Of a stretch of 64,000 nucleotides of DNA, positions 39,350 through 47,780 are shown piece by piece. The translations under genes and the position numbers were made by a program. Within the stretch, counting starts at the first letter, position 1; the number at the start of each line of letters is the position of its first letter. The stretch spans positions 1,550,001-1,614,000 of the forward strand of contig NZ_CP079216.1 in the NCBI RefSeq assembly GCF_019316905.1. Reading direction: 5' to 3'. This DNA is from Tessaracoccus palaemonis (GTDB lineage Bacteria; Actinomycetota; Actinomycetes; Propionibacteriales; Propionibacteriaceae). The notes beneath the pieces are model-generated. The model searched no databases. It was not told the origin of the DNA and saw only the letters and a program-made list of their open reading frames with translations.

Positions 39350-40588
39350 ATGACGCAGATTCAGGCACACATGGACACACCGATGGACGACGAGCGCGAG
39401 CCCACCACCGACGAGATCGAGGCTTGGCAGCGCGACGACGCCTTCCTCCCTGTTGGCGACGTGAGACCGGACGAGCACCCTGAGCTCCGCAACATCTCGG
39501 CCGGGATGATCTTCTCGGGCGTGGTGCGACCGCTGGAGCCTGAGCTGCCGGACTACGTGGCGATCGACATGGAGCACCGGTCGTTGGAACTTGGCGGCCA
39601 GGTTGGTATGTGGAACCTGCTCTGGGAGGCCGCGCAGTTCCGCCGCCGCTTCTTCGACGACGACTTGCCCGAGCCGATTGCCAGCATCGCCGACATGGGC
39701 GACGTCAACGCGATCCTCGTTCCGCGCACTCAGTCTCGGTACTTCGAATATGCACCGCTCTACCACCTGCTGCGGAAGTCCACCCTCGACCGCTTCGGCT
39801 TGCCGCTGCTCCGCCGGGGGCAGTGGCCCTTCATGGCGGACTACTCCAACATCGATCGATACCTGTCTGCGGACTTTGGGGACCGCCTCGCCAGGGCATG
39901 GGCGTGGACCGTCTGGCCGCACCTCAACTCCGGTTCGCGGATCTCGGCCTTCTCTGGCGACGACCCGATCCGGCTCTTGGCGCACAACCTCGACTTCTGG
40001 GTGCCGCCGGTCACTACCGTCATCCAGGAGACGTTGAGGACCTTCCCGGAGGTCGACAAGGGCAAGACGGTGGGACCCGTCCCGTTGCAGGACGGCGGTG
40101 TCCTTGAAGGTGCCGTTACGGGCAACCCGCGGATGGGTGGGCCAGTCTGGATGGGTGAGGAGGATGCGGCTGAAAGGGTCGTAGAGACCGTCGAGACCGC
40201 CGACTCGACAGGCCATCTGCGCGGCATCCTTGACGCGGTTCGGAGCCACCGGGTGGCTGATGACTTCTCGGCTCAGTGGTCGAACGCTCGTGAGGACTTC
40301 GAGCGGAAGCTCTACCGCAAGCGCAACAAGGTTCGGGTCCGCTTCGTCGAGCTAACCGACACCATCCCGGTCCAAGGGCCGGAGAGCGAGGTTGACGGCA
40401 GGCTCGTGACCAGCGACTTCCTCGCGCTCCTTGACTCCCAGCAGCGGGAGATCGTGGTGCTGTTGTCGAGCGGATACCGCCAGCACGAGATCGCGGAACG
40501 GCTCGGATACGCCAGCCACAGCCCGATCTCCAAGAAGCTCGCCCAGATCCGCCGCCAGGCCGAGCAGTTCTTCGGGATGGATCAATGA
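39350..40588 (+). CDS. unrecognised 412-residue protein with sigma-region-4-like C-terminus
   Basis: I do not recognise this protein as a whole. The N-terminal 60 residues are acidic. The middle (about 75-330) is a globular, Trp/Arg-rich domain with segments such as MWNLLWEAAQFRRRFF, FMADYSNIDRYLSADFGD and LAHNLDFWVPPVT. The last 50 residues look like the helix-turn-helix of sigma-70 region 4: SQQREIVVLLSSGYRQHEIAERLGY, then SKKLAQIRRQAEQF. No region 2 is present, so it is not a complete sigma factor. A weak GTAGGGC precedes the ATG. Its stop overlaps the next ORF (ATGA), and the NACHT gene follows, which suggests a regulator or DNA-binding partner of that gene. Confidence 0.75.
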   Translation: MTQIQAHMDTPMDDEREPTTDEIEAWQRDDAFLPVGDVRPDEHPELRNISAGMIFSGVVRPLEPELPDYVAIDMEHRSLELGGQVGMWNLLWEAAQFRRRFFDDDLPEPIASIADMGDVNAILVPRTQSRYFEYAPLYHLLRKSTLDRFGLPLLRRGQWPFMADYSNIDRYLSADFGDRLARAWAWTVWPHLNSGSRISAFSGDDPIRLLAHNLDFWVPPVTTVIQETLRTFPEVDKGKTVGPVPLQDGGVLEGAVTGNPRMGGPVWMGEEDAAERVVETVETADSTGHLRGILDAVRSHRVADDFSAQWSNAREDFERKLYRKRNKVRVRFVELTDTIPVQGPESEVDGRLVTSDFLALLDSQQREIVVLLSSGYRQHEIAERLGYASHSPISKKLAQIRRQAEQFFGMDQ

Positions 40589-40704
40589 CTGACCGGATGT
40601 TCTGGGCTCGCGACGGACACCGGGCTGACGGTCTGTCGCGTCGCGCTGGATTGTCGGGGGTCACCGATATCGTTCCGGCCAGGCATCAAGGTGGAAGGAG
40701 TCCC

Positions 40705-40854
40705 GTGTCATCCGACACCTATCCGATCGCGTTCGCCCAGGTCGGCCAAGAGCACGCGAGCGCCGTCAAACGGCCCCCGGAGCGGGCGTTTGGCCACATC
40801 GCGGTCATGACCTACTGGCAGCCCCTCGAACGCCGGGGAGCGTGCGATGCCTAG
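40705..40854 (+). CDS. small hypothetical protein (49 aa)
   Basis: A GTG-started 49-residue frame (SSDTYPIAFAQVGQEHASAV, then TYWQPLERRGACDA) with a good GGAAGGAG site about 5 nt upstream. A longer version of 89 residues would start at 40585, overlapping the preceding stop, but has no better support. Its last 8 bp overlap the NACHT gene, so it may serve as a coupling or small partner protein. No domain is recognised. Confidence 0.5.
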   Translation: MSSDTYPIAFAQVGQEHASAVKRPPERAFGHIAVMTYWQPLERRGACDA

Positions 40855-43800
40855 GCCGAGGCAACAACGCGCCGCGAAGCCGGCAACCGAGCAGCCAGGC
40901 AACTCGTTCAAGTACCTGTACTGGCGCTTGTCCGAGGCGGACTTTCAGCGCCTCTGTGGCGCGCTGCTGAAGCTCAAGTTCGACCCCGTCCGGTGTTATC
41001 CGGTTGGAATGGCCGACGAGGGCATTGACGCGATCTCGAACGGCAGCGTCATCTACCAGGTGAAGTGGAGCAGCAAGCTCCTGCAGAACCCCGAGGCCTG
41101 GCTCCGGAACGCCTTGGAGGGCGAACGCGAGAAGATCCTTCGGCTGGTCGAGCAGAAGCGCATCACTCGCTACGTCTTGATGACGTCTGTTGCGGGCACG
41201 ACCACAGCCCAGCGGACCGGAAGCATCCAGAAGCTTGAAGGCTTCCGACAGCAGTTGAGCACGGATCTCGGCGTGCCGATCGAGTGCTGGTGGCAGTCAG
41301 ACATCGACGCTGAGGTTGATGCCGCCCCGGATGCGATCAAGTGGTCGTACCAGGAGATGCTGGCCGGCTCAGACGCCATCAGATACCTGATTCACGGTTC
41401 CGAAGTGCAAGGCCAAGCGGCCCGGATGCGCGACACGATGCTGCACGTCATGGGGACGCAGTGGCGCGAAGACTCCAAGATCAAGTTCTCGCAACTCGAC
41501 ATGGACCGTGTCAGCGTCGTGGATCTCTTTGTCGACGTGCACGCTTCGCTTCAGGCGCCTCCGCGCAATCTAGTGGACGAGTTCGTCAGCAAACAGGCGC
41601 ACCAGGTGTTCGAGTCGTCCGGCGCTCTGAAGTACATGCTGCAGACCCCGGTGCCGCTGACCTATCTGATCGGAGTTCCGGGGCAAGGCAAGTCGACGCT
41701 GGGCCAGTACTTGTCCCAGATTCACCGTGCGGCGATCCTGCCTGGTGATGCACTGGGCGACCGCAAACCGCCCGACGACGACGTCAGTGAACCGAAGCTT
41801 CCGGTACGCATCGACCTGAAGGACTATGCCGCGTGGCTGGCCGGGCGAGATCCGTTTGGAGAGGAGGATCCCAAGAAGACCACACGCCAGCGGCCGAAGG
41901 GTGCACGGAGTCTGGAACTGTTCCTCGCTGACTTCTGCAGTGCCAATAGCGGTGGGCGGAAAGTCAACGTCGAAGAGGTGCAGAGCCTCCTAGAGCGGTA
42001 CCCAACACTTCTGGTCCTGGATGGACTTGACGAGATCGCTGACCCGTCATGGCGAAGCGTCGCGGTTGAACAGATCAACCTGACAGCGACGCGGATGGCG
42101 ACCACGACAAAGTTGCGGCGATTCCAGATCCTGGTCACCGCGCGCCCGAACGCCTCCGGACTCGCGGAGCCAGACAAAGACATCTTCCAGACTCTGCGCC
42201 TGGAGCCGCTGACGCCGAGGCTGCAGCACCAGTTCGTCAACAAGTGGGCCGATGTCAATGACATTCGTGGCAAGGCTCGGCGCGACCTACGACGCACCTT
42301 CGCCGATCGGACAGCACTCGACCACGTTGCGCAGCTCGCAGACAATCCGATGCAACTGACGATCTTGCTCTTCTTGATCAACCGGAAGGGCGATGCGGTT
42401 CCGGTGTCGCGGACGCCGCTCTACTCCGACTACATGGCCACACTGCTCGACCGAGAGGTCAGCCGGCAGCAGATCGAGCGGGATCAGGTGGCCCGGGTGC
42501 AGGAGGTCACGTCCTTCCTCGGTTGGCACATGCATTCAGGCGTTGAGACGAAGCCAGCCGCCGGCCGCATGTCGAAGAAGGACATCGAGACGACGCTGCT
42601 GCTGTACTTCCGCGAGACCGAAGGCCCGGTGGAGCAGGCCGAGACGCTCTTCAAGGCCGCATCGGACCGATTCTGGGCGCTGACGAGCAAGGTCGAGGGC
42701 TCATTCGAGTTCGCAGTTCAGCCGGTCCGGGAGTACTTCGCGGCGCGGTTCCTTGCCGAATGGGCAGGCCGTGACAGACGGGTCGCTCTGTCCAAGCAGG
42801 ATGTTCTCCAACAACTGATCGAACGTCCTTACTGGCTCAACACGGTGCGCTTCTACGCGGGCTTCGCACCACCCAACGAGCTCGCTGGCTTGCGTTACGG
42901 GCTTGAGGATGCGCTGAGCGCTGCGCAGCATCCCCTGCAGGAGCGCGTCGCCGCGTGGGCTCTTCTCAGTGACGGAACCTTTGCCAACAACACGCCTGTG
43001 CAGCGCGACGTCACGCGCTTGATTGCCGACGATCTCAGTGCTGTCCTGATCGCACGCGATCCAGAGGCCGCTGTGAACTTTCCTCGTCTGACGCACGCCA
43101 ACGGCGGGGACCAGTTTGCGTCCGAGATACTCGCGGCCATCGAGCGTGCGCCATCGAGTCCGCTGACGCCCGTCAGGGTCGAACTCCTCCGAAACCGTGT
43201 AGCCCTCGACAAGCAGAGGTTCCTTGAGTGGTGGCGACCCCATGTCGACCGGAGCCTTGGGCAGGCAGAACAGGACGCCTGGCTCAACGTCGGTGGCGCC
43301 TTCGGGGTCCCGCGCCTGGAGTCTGACCTCGCACCTCGCCTGACCCTCGACTCACCGGAGAACCAGCGCGCCGCCCTCCGCGCGGGTATCTCGCCCGAGC
43401 CTGACGCCGCGGCAGGCAAACAACTGTTGCGCGCGGTGCTTGATGGCTGGTGCTCGGACACCCCGACGTCAAGCTCAGGTGAGGCGGGCTCCCTGCTCCG
43501 GGCGATGCGACCGCAGTGGTACCACCAGCTCATGGAGGACAGCCGCCGCGGCCCGAGCATGTCTAGCGGTCACCTCTGGCTCTCCGAATCCGACCGTTCG
43601 GCACGCGCGTCGGCGCTCACCCGGTTGGTCGAGATCGACCCCCAGTACGACGGGCTCAAACGGGCGGCAAACGCTCGCGGCAAGGGGCAGAAGGGCACGA
43701 CCGAACCGTGGCAGAACCCAGCCCGAGTGCTGCGCAAAATCCATGGTCCTTCCCTCCTGGCTGCGGAGATCGCGATCGCAGGAGCGGCCAGTGTGGGGAC

Positions 43801-44539
43801 GCGGGGCGAGGGCTCGATCGACACCAACGGTGAGCCCTTCGGCGACAACGTGGACTACGGGACGCTCGTGATTCGCGTCCACGGGCACCCCGCAACCGCA
43901 TGGTGGACCGAGACGTTCGACCGCTACACGGACAGCCTCTCGCGGACCACATGGACGCTCGCACTCCTCGCGACAGCGGACACCTCTGTGGTCGAGAGCC
44001 AGTTGCCAAGTGTCGACGCGCACCTCGCCGGTCTCACGGTCGAGGAGTTCGATGCCGCAGCCTCTGCTTCGAGCCGGCTGGGCATGATCCAGCACCAACG
44101 GCGACTCGGCGGCGAGGTGCTTCAGCGCATCACCGGGTGTGGATCGCGAGCAAAACTGCTCGTCACTCACTTTGTCGCAAGTACCCGCTCGCTCGATGCC
44201 CTTGATGCCATCCCCGAGGAGGATCTCATCAAACTGATGGGTCCGAGGGCGAGCTCCTGGACGATCCTTCGCGCTGTCACCGCCAGAATGCTTCGAAGTC
44301 CCAGCACGCTGTTGCTTGACACGATCGCTCGCGCGGGCGCCACTGCGCGAGTTGACATTCCCGATGGTGTCCGGCATCTAGACGATCAGTACGTCCGCTC
44401 CATCCTCGAGCATCCAGAACTTTATCCGGCTGCGTGGGTTGGCGCGGCAGAGCGCTCGCGCTCCCAATCGCACGAGGAGACCCCGCTAGAAGCGGCCGCC
44501 CTCGAAGCGCAATGGGTGCCACGAGTCCCGCGACTGTAG
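40847..44539 (+). CDS. NACHT/STAND ATPase with N-terminal PD-(D/E)XK nuclease-like domain
   Basis: A 1230-residue protein with the build of a bacterial NLR-like defence protein. Residues 20-130 resemble an Mrr/PD-(D/E)XK nuclease: a Glu in LSEADFQRLCGALL, GMADEGID (Asp61) and IYQVKW (Gln71, Lys73). The NACHT ATPase has Walker A GVPGQGKST (276-284), Walker B LLVLDGLDE (388-396), sensor ILVTARPN, and helical-domain motifs LADNPMQLTILLFLI and FEFAVQPVREYFAARFL. The C-terminal 550 residues are helical and leucine-rich and would be the sensor. In known systems ligand sensing triggers oligomerisation and nuclease-driven abortive infection; that is inferred here. It starts within the preceding small ORF and ends before an A/T-richer gap. 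Confidence 0.85.
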   Translation: MPRPRQQRAAKPATEQPGNSFKYLYWRLSEADFQRLCGALLKLKFDPVRCYPVGMADEGIDAISNGSVIYQVKWSSKLLQNPEAWLRNALEGEREKILRLVEQKRITRYVLMTSVAGTTTAQRTGSIQKLEGFRQQLSTDLGVPIECWWQSDIDAEVDAAPDAIKWSYQEMLAGSDAIRYLIHGSEVQGQAARMRDTMLHVMGTQWREDSKIKFSQLDMDRVSVVDLFVDVHASLQAPPRNLVDEFVSKQAHQVFESSGALKYMLQTPVPLTYLIGVPGQGKSTLGQYLSQIHRAAILPGDALGDRKPPDDDVSEPKLPVRIDLKDYAAWLAGRDPFGEEDPKKTTRQRPKGARSLELFLADFCSANSGGRKVNVEEVQSLLERYPTLLVLDGLDEIADPSWRSVAVEQINLTATRMATTTKLRRFQILVTARPNASGLAEPDKDIFQTLRLEPLTPRLQHQFVNKWADVNDIRGKARRDLRRTFADRTALDHVAQLADNPMQLTILLFLINRKGDAVPVSRTPLYSDYMATLLDREVSRQQIERDQVARVQEVTSFLGWHMHSGVETKPAAGRMSKKDIETTLLLYFRETEGPVEQAETLFKAASDRFWALTSKVEGSFEFAVQPVREYFAARFLAEWAGRDRRVALSKQDVLQQLIERPYWLNTVRFYAGFAPPNELAGLRYGLEDALSAAQHPLQERVAAWALLSDGTFANNTPVQRDVTRLIADDLSAVLIARDPEAAVNFPRLTHANGGDQFASEILAAIERAPSSPLTPVRVELLRNRVALDKQRFLEWWRPHVDRSLGQAEQDAWLNVGGAFGVPRLESDLAPRLTLDSPENQRAALRAGISPEPDAAAGKQLLRAVLDGWCSDTPTSSSGEAGSLLRAMRPQWYHQLMEDSRRGPSMSSGHLWLSESDRSARASALTRLVEIDPQYDGLKRAANARGKGQKGTTEPWQNPARVLRKIHGPSLLAAEIAIAGAASVGTRGEGSIDTNGEPFGDNVDYGTLVIRVHGHPATAWWTETFDRYTDSLSRTTWTLALLATADTSVVESQLPSVDAHLAGLTVEEFDAAASASSRLGMIQHQRRLGGEVLQRITGCGSRAKLLVTHFVASTRSLDALDAIPEEDLIKLMGPRASSWTILRAVTARMLRSPSTLLLDTIARAGATARVDIPDGVRHLDDQYVRSILEHPELYPAAWVGAAERSRSQSHEETPLEAAALEAQWVPRVPRL

Positions 44540-44891
44540 GCACGAACCCCGCCCAACATCCGTGCATTTGAATGATCGACGCATGCTGGCTGCAATAAGG
44601 TCAAAAGCGGGCTGACGAAAATCACCGAACAGGATTGGGTCGGTGGTCGACTTCAAAGCGGTCACTTTCTGTTTTTAGCAAGATGATCCCTTCATGCTAA
44701 TAGGCTGCGGTCTGTGATTTGGAGAGCCTATAGGCGGTAAATGATCGCAATGCCGCCAGCGTATCCTGCCAATTCGCGCCAAGGTCGATTGGCGCACTCC
44801 AGCATGTCAGGCGTTGTGGAATGGACGACAATGTGATGACTTATGACATCTATTATGTTACTCTTTTTATAGAAGGAAGAGCCAATGAGTT

Positions 44892-45314
44892 ATGAAAGAA
44901 GAGCAAGCGCGCCGATTAGGTAAATACATAAAAAAGCTCCGCGTGGAGCGCAAGATGAGCGGTCGTGAACTAGCCCGAGTCGCTGGGGTCGACGCCGCCT
45001 ACATCGGCCGATTGGAGAAGGGCTTCTACAAGGCACCCCGACCGGACTCACTGCGGGCGATCGCATTGGCACTTGGGATCCCGCTAGCGGATCTGTTCGC
45101 CATGGCCGAGTACGTGATGCCGTACGACCTGCCGAACTTCGCTTCCTATCTACGCGCCAAGTAGGGTGACCTGCCCGACGAGGCCGTCGATGCAGTTGAC
45201 GCCTACTTCACACGAGTGACCACCAACCACGGGATGAATCCATACGGCCCTGCGCCAGGCGAAGACGAATCGCCGGTTGACCTGAGCATCCTTGGGCAAG
45301 AGGAGCTGCAATAG
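44892..45314 (+). pseudogene. XRE-family regulator interrupted by TAG
   Basis: The first 90 codons encode a Cro/CI-type helix-turn-helix protein (LGKYIKKLRVERKMSGRELARVAGVDAAYIGRLEKG). A TAG at 45162-45164 (codons GCC AAG TAG GGT) follows YLRAK, and the frame continues GDLPDEAVDAVDAYFTRV to a natural TAG at 45312-45314. Relatives read through this point with a Tyr (YLRxKYxDLP), so one C-to-G change explains the stop. The DNA-binding domain is intact, so the truncated product may still bind. An overlapping 12-codon ORF starts at 44885, directly after the AGGAAG site. It is paired with the ImmA/IrrE peptidase gene 50 bp downstream. Confidence 0.8.
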
Positions 45315-45364
45315 TCTTGAGAGCCCTGTAGGCGATCAGTCTCAGGAAGATCATCACCACCACG

Positions 45365-46018
45365 ATGAAAGCACCACACCCCACCACACCGTTAACCACA
45401 TCCGCGAGTTCAGCATCCGTCCTTCGGGAGTTGCGCGACCTGACCCCGCGGCGCCGTCTCAGCCACTTGGAGGCCATGCATCCTGCTCGGGCACAAGCGG
45501 AGAGACTCCGAGAGATTCTTGGCGTCACAGACCACTATTTCCCGACCCGGCTCCTCGACAATGTGCCGCATCTTCGAATTGAAGTCGTGGACGACTTGCC
45601 TGCTTCGGGCGCTTCCTTCTGGGGACAAGGAAGTTGGCAAATTCACGTAGCGGCGACTGAGCCATGGCTAGCGCATCGGCTCACTATTCTGCACGAGTTG
45701 AAGCACATTATTGACCACCCGAGGCAAAGTGACGTCTACGATGAGCGAGCATTTGTGGCCTATGGAGAGCGCGAGCTCATCGCCGACTACTTCGCAGGGT
45801 GCGTGCTCGTGCCCGACGCGCTCCTACGCAAGGAGTACCGGCAGACACCTGATTTCCAGAAGTTGGCAGCAGTGTTCTCGGTTAGCGAGCGGCGGATCCG
45901 ACATCGGCTATCCGAGATCGGGCTCGTCGACAGCCTTCACAGCATCCCTCGACGGTCCTACCCCACGGGCGACTATGTAATCCCGGCAGAACGCGAATCG
46001 GAACGTCGGACAGTGTGA
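45365..46018 (+). CDS. ImmA/IrrE family metallopeptidase
   Basis: A 217-residue zinc peptidase of the ImmA/IrrE family (also called DUF955). The motif HELKH is at residues 110-114, followed by IIDHP and the third ligand region RELIADYFAGCVLVP. A C-terminal winged-helix-like segment (LAAVFSVSERRIRHRLSEIGL) follows. Such peptidases cleave a partner XRE repressor to release mobile-element or stress genes, and the gene just upstream is such a repressor, here interrupted. The start could be a little downstream of 45365, since the first 20 residues are low-complexity. Confidence 0.87.
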   Translation: MKAPHPTTPLTTSASSASVLRELRDLTPRRRLSHLEAMHPARAQAERLREILGVTDHYFPTRLLDNVPHLRIEVVDDLPASGASFWGQGSWQIHVAATEPWLAHRLTILHELKHIIDHPRQSDVYDERAFVAYGERELIADYFAGCVLVPDALLRKEYRQTPDFQKLAAVFSVSERRIRHRLSEIGLVDSLHSIPRRSYPTGDYVIPAERESERRTV

Positions 46019-46040
46019 GTGCGTTGATTCCTCACGCCAG

Positions 46041-46442
46041 CTATGCGCGCAGCACCCGCTTGACGGTGGTCTCACTCACGTTGAACGCCCGCATGAGCTC
46101 GCGCCTGGTCGCGCCGGTGAGGAACCGCTCGCGGATCTCGTTCTTCTGCCCCTCGGTCAGACTCGGTCGCTTGGCGTTGACGCTCGGGTCGAAGCCTTCC
46201 CGGCGGAGCACGTCACGCACCGTGTTGCGCCGCACCCCGTACCGTTCGGCCAGCTCGTAGGTTGACGATCCTGCCTGGTAGTCCTCGACGATGAGCTTGA
46301 CGACCGATCGGTGCAGGGAGGACTGCTGCGGCAGCAGCTTGCCGCTCGGCTCCCGCTTCGACGCGGATGCCACAGCCAGCAACTCGGCAAGTTCCGCCGT
46401 CCGGCGCCCTTGTTGGCAGTAGTTTCGCAGGAGCCCGACCAA
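46041..46442 (-). CDS. helix-turn-helix protein with two HTH segments
   Basis: A 133-residue basic protein. Two helix-turn-helix units resemble those of Hin-type recombinases and transposase heads: SSTYELAERYGVRRNTVRDVLRREGF and TRRELMRAFNVSETTVKRVL. No catalytic domain is attached. The start at TTG (46442) is uncertain; the conserved part begins near SLHRSVVKLIVEDYQAG. It is convergent with the ImmA gene. It may be a small regulator or the DNA-binding remnant of a recombinase. Confidence 0.6.
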   Translation of the reverse strand: MVGLLRNYCQQGRRTAELAELLAVASASKREPSGKLLPQQSSLHRSVVKLIVEDYQAGSSTYELAERYGVRRNTVRDVLRREGFDPSVNAKRPSLTEGQKNEIRERFLTGATRRELMRAFNVSETTVKRVLRA

Positions 46443-46452
46443 AATGCCTAGT

Positions 46453-46486
46453 GAGAGCCACTTTCGGGAGATCGAAGGTGGCTCTC
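46453..46486 (+). terminator. strong hairpin with T-rich tail
   Basis: GAGAGCCAC and GTGGCTCTC form a perfect 9-bp stem (extended by CTTTCG/CGAAGG pairing) followed by TTTCATTGTTT on the plus strand. It stands next to the HTH gene start, where no plus-strand gene obviously needs it. Confidence 0.55.
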
Positions 46487-46639
46487 TTTCATTGTTTGCG
46501 TATGTGCAGCACGTTGCGCCTGTTCTGCACTTCCAAAGCGATCTGGGAGGGTGTGCGGCGCAGGGGCCGTGGCAGGGAATGTCCGCTCCACCCGTCTCCT
46601 GGGTCGATGTCGCAGCAGGCGCAGAAACCTGCTGGATAG

Positions 46640-46970
46640 GCGGACTCGCCGGGGATCAATCGTACGTCAATCTCACTGAACGGGAGTGACTCGTCACCGA
46701 TCGCAGCAAATGCGGTCGCAACCGTGTTGCGGGCGACGGCTGTGAGTTCATACCCGAAGGTCGAGAGTGGGGGGATTAGTCACCTGCGAGCGGGGTGTGG
46801 TCCATTCCTGCAAGCCCTGCGTCGCCACGTACGCGCCACCCCTGGGCGGCAGCGGCGGAGAAGAGTGTGATGGCGATGTCGTCGTTGTAGCAGGCGATGC
46901 CTATGCCCGGATCGAGGGCGGCGATCACGGGGCGGGCGTGATCGCGGTTGATGGCGAGGCCGAAGCTAGC
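46640..46970 (-). pseudogene. remnant of a LacI-family regulator (C-terminal part)
   Basis: Pieces in two minus-strand frames read like the effector-binding domain end of LacI regulators: PVIAALDPGIGIACYNDDIAI, then QGWRVRGDAGLAGMDHTPLA, and after a frame change AVARNTVATAFAAIGD with IDVRLIPGESA. No helix-turn-helix part is found, and the frames are broken (TAA at 46776-46778). Together with neighbouring non-coding sequence it fills the 46443-47400 gap; the rest of the gap shows nothing I can name. Confidence 0.45.
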
Positions 46971-47400
46971 CTGCCGTACTCGGCGCAGATTTCACGGAGG
47001 CCCGCCCTATTCCATGCTCAGCCCTGGCCGTGTGCACCAGCGCCGAGCCGGTGCCGCTTGTCGGCAGCCCGGCAGTGGCTCTCCGAGCGCTCGGGAACGC
47101 GGACATTGTTCAGCGACGCGCCGTTCGTGAGATTGCGACGGAAGCCGCGGTCAGCTGCGTTGGTGAAGGAAGGGCCGGCGGCCTAGCGCATGAAGTGCGT
47201 CGAGCTGTGCAGAGTCGGGATACCGCTTCCGTGTGATCAAACCTGCGGATCGCCTAGCCAGGTTGACGCCCTTATCGAGCGTGACCATCATTGGGAGCAT
47301 ATACTGCTGTCGCGCGACTAAGACGTTCGCGCTCCAGCGGCAGCGTATGGCCAGGCGTCGGCTGGACTTTCGACTCTGGCCTAGAGTAGGAAGACTGCCT

Positions 47401-47780
47401 ATGTCCTTCATTACTGGCACGGCCCAGCCGTCTGCGGCCGCGAACCCCGAGGCTTTGTTCCGTGACCTCGTGCGGCTCGACCACGGACCGAAGCACCTGT
47501 GGGCGCACCAGGCGGACATTCTGCGGGACTATCTCAACCACAAGAACGACCCTGATCTTGCCATCGAGCTGCCTACGGGAGCTGGTAAGACCCTCGTCGG
47601 AATGCTCATTGGCGAATGGCGGCGCCGCACGTTTGGCGAGCGTATTGTATACCTGTGCCCGACCCTGCAACTAGCCAAGCAGGCGATCGCGGATGCCCAC
47701 GCCACGGGCGTCAGTGTCGTTGACCTGACCGGCTCGAACTCGGCTTGGGATGCCAACGACAGGTTCGCCTACACCAAGGC
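47401..47780 (+). pseudogene. DEAD/DEAH-type helicase, 5' part, split by an ISL3 element
   Basis: The N-terminal 126 codons of a superfamily 2 helicase: MSFITGTAQPSAAANPEALF, then LWAHQADILRDYL, Walker A LPTGAGKTLVGML (TGAGKT at residues 59-64) and YLCPTLQLAKQ (motif Ia). The insertion falls at ...FAYTKA. Removing the element and one copy of the 8-bp duplication joins this to 49269 in frame and gives an intact 865-residue protein. The ATG at 47401 is the likely start, with AGGAAG about 9 nt upstream. The full gene would lie in the defence island and could be part of an anti-phage system. Confidence 0.85.
47773..47780 (+). repeat. left target site duplication of the ISL3 element
   Basis: ACCAAGGC, repeated exactly at 49261-49268 on the other side of the element. 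Eight bp is the usual duplication length for the ISL3 family. Confidence 0.92.

Noticed and set aside
39350-40588. Complete sigma factor
   Set aside because: Only the C-terminal helix-turn-helix resembles region 4; there is no region 2 and the protein is far longer than an ECF factor.
40585-40704. Longer 89-residue version of the small ORF before the NACHT gene
   Set aside because: The Arg/Gly-rich extension has no ribosome site, whereas the GTG at 40705 has GGAAGGAG just upstream.
46767-47236. Plus-strand frames of 139 and 68 codons
   Set aside because: They have no ribosome site or domain, and part of the region reads as LacI debris on the other strand.
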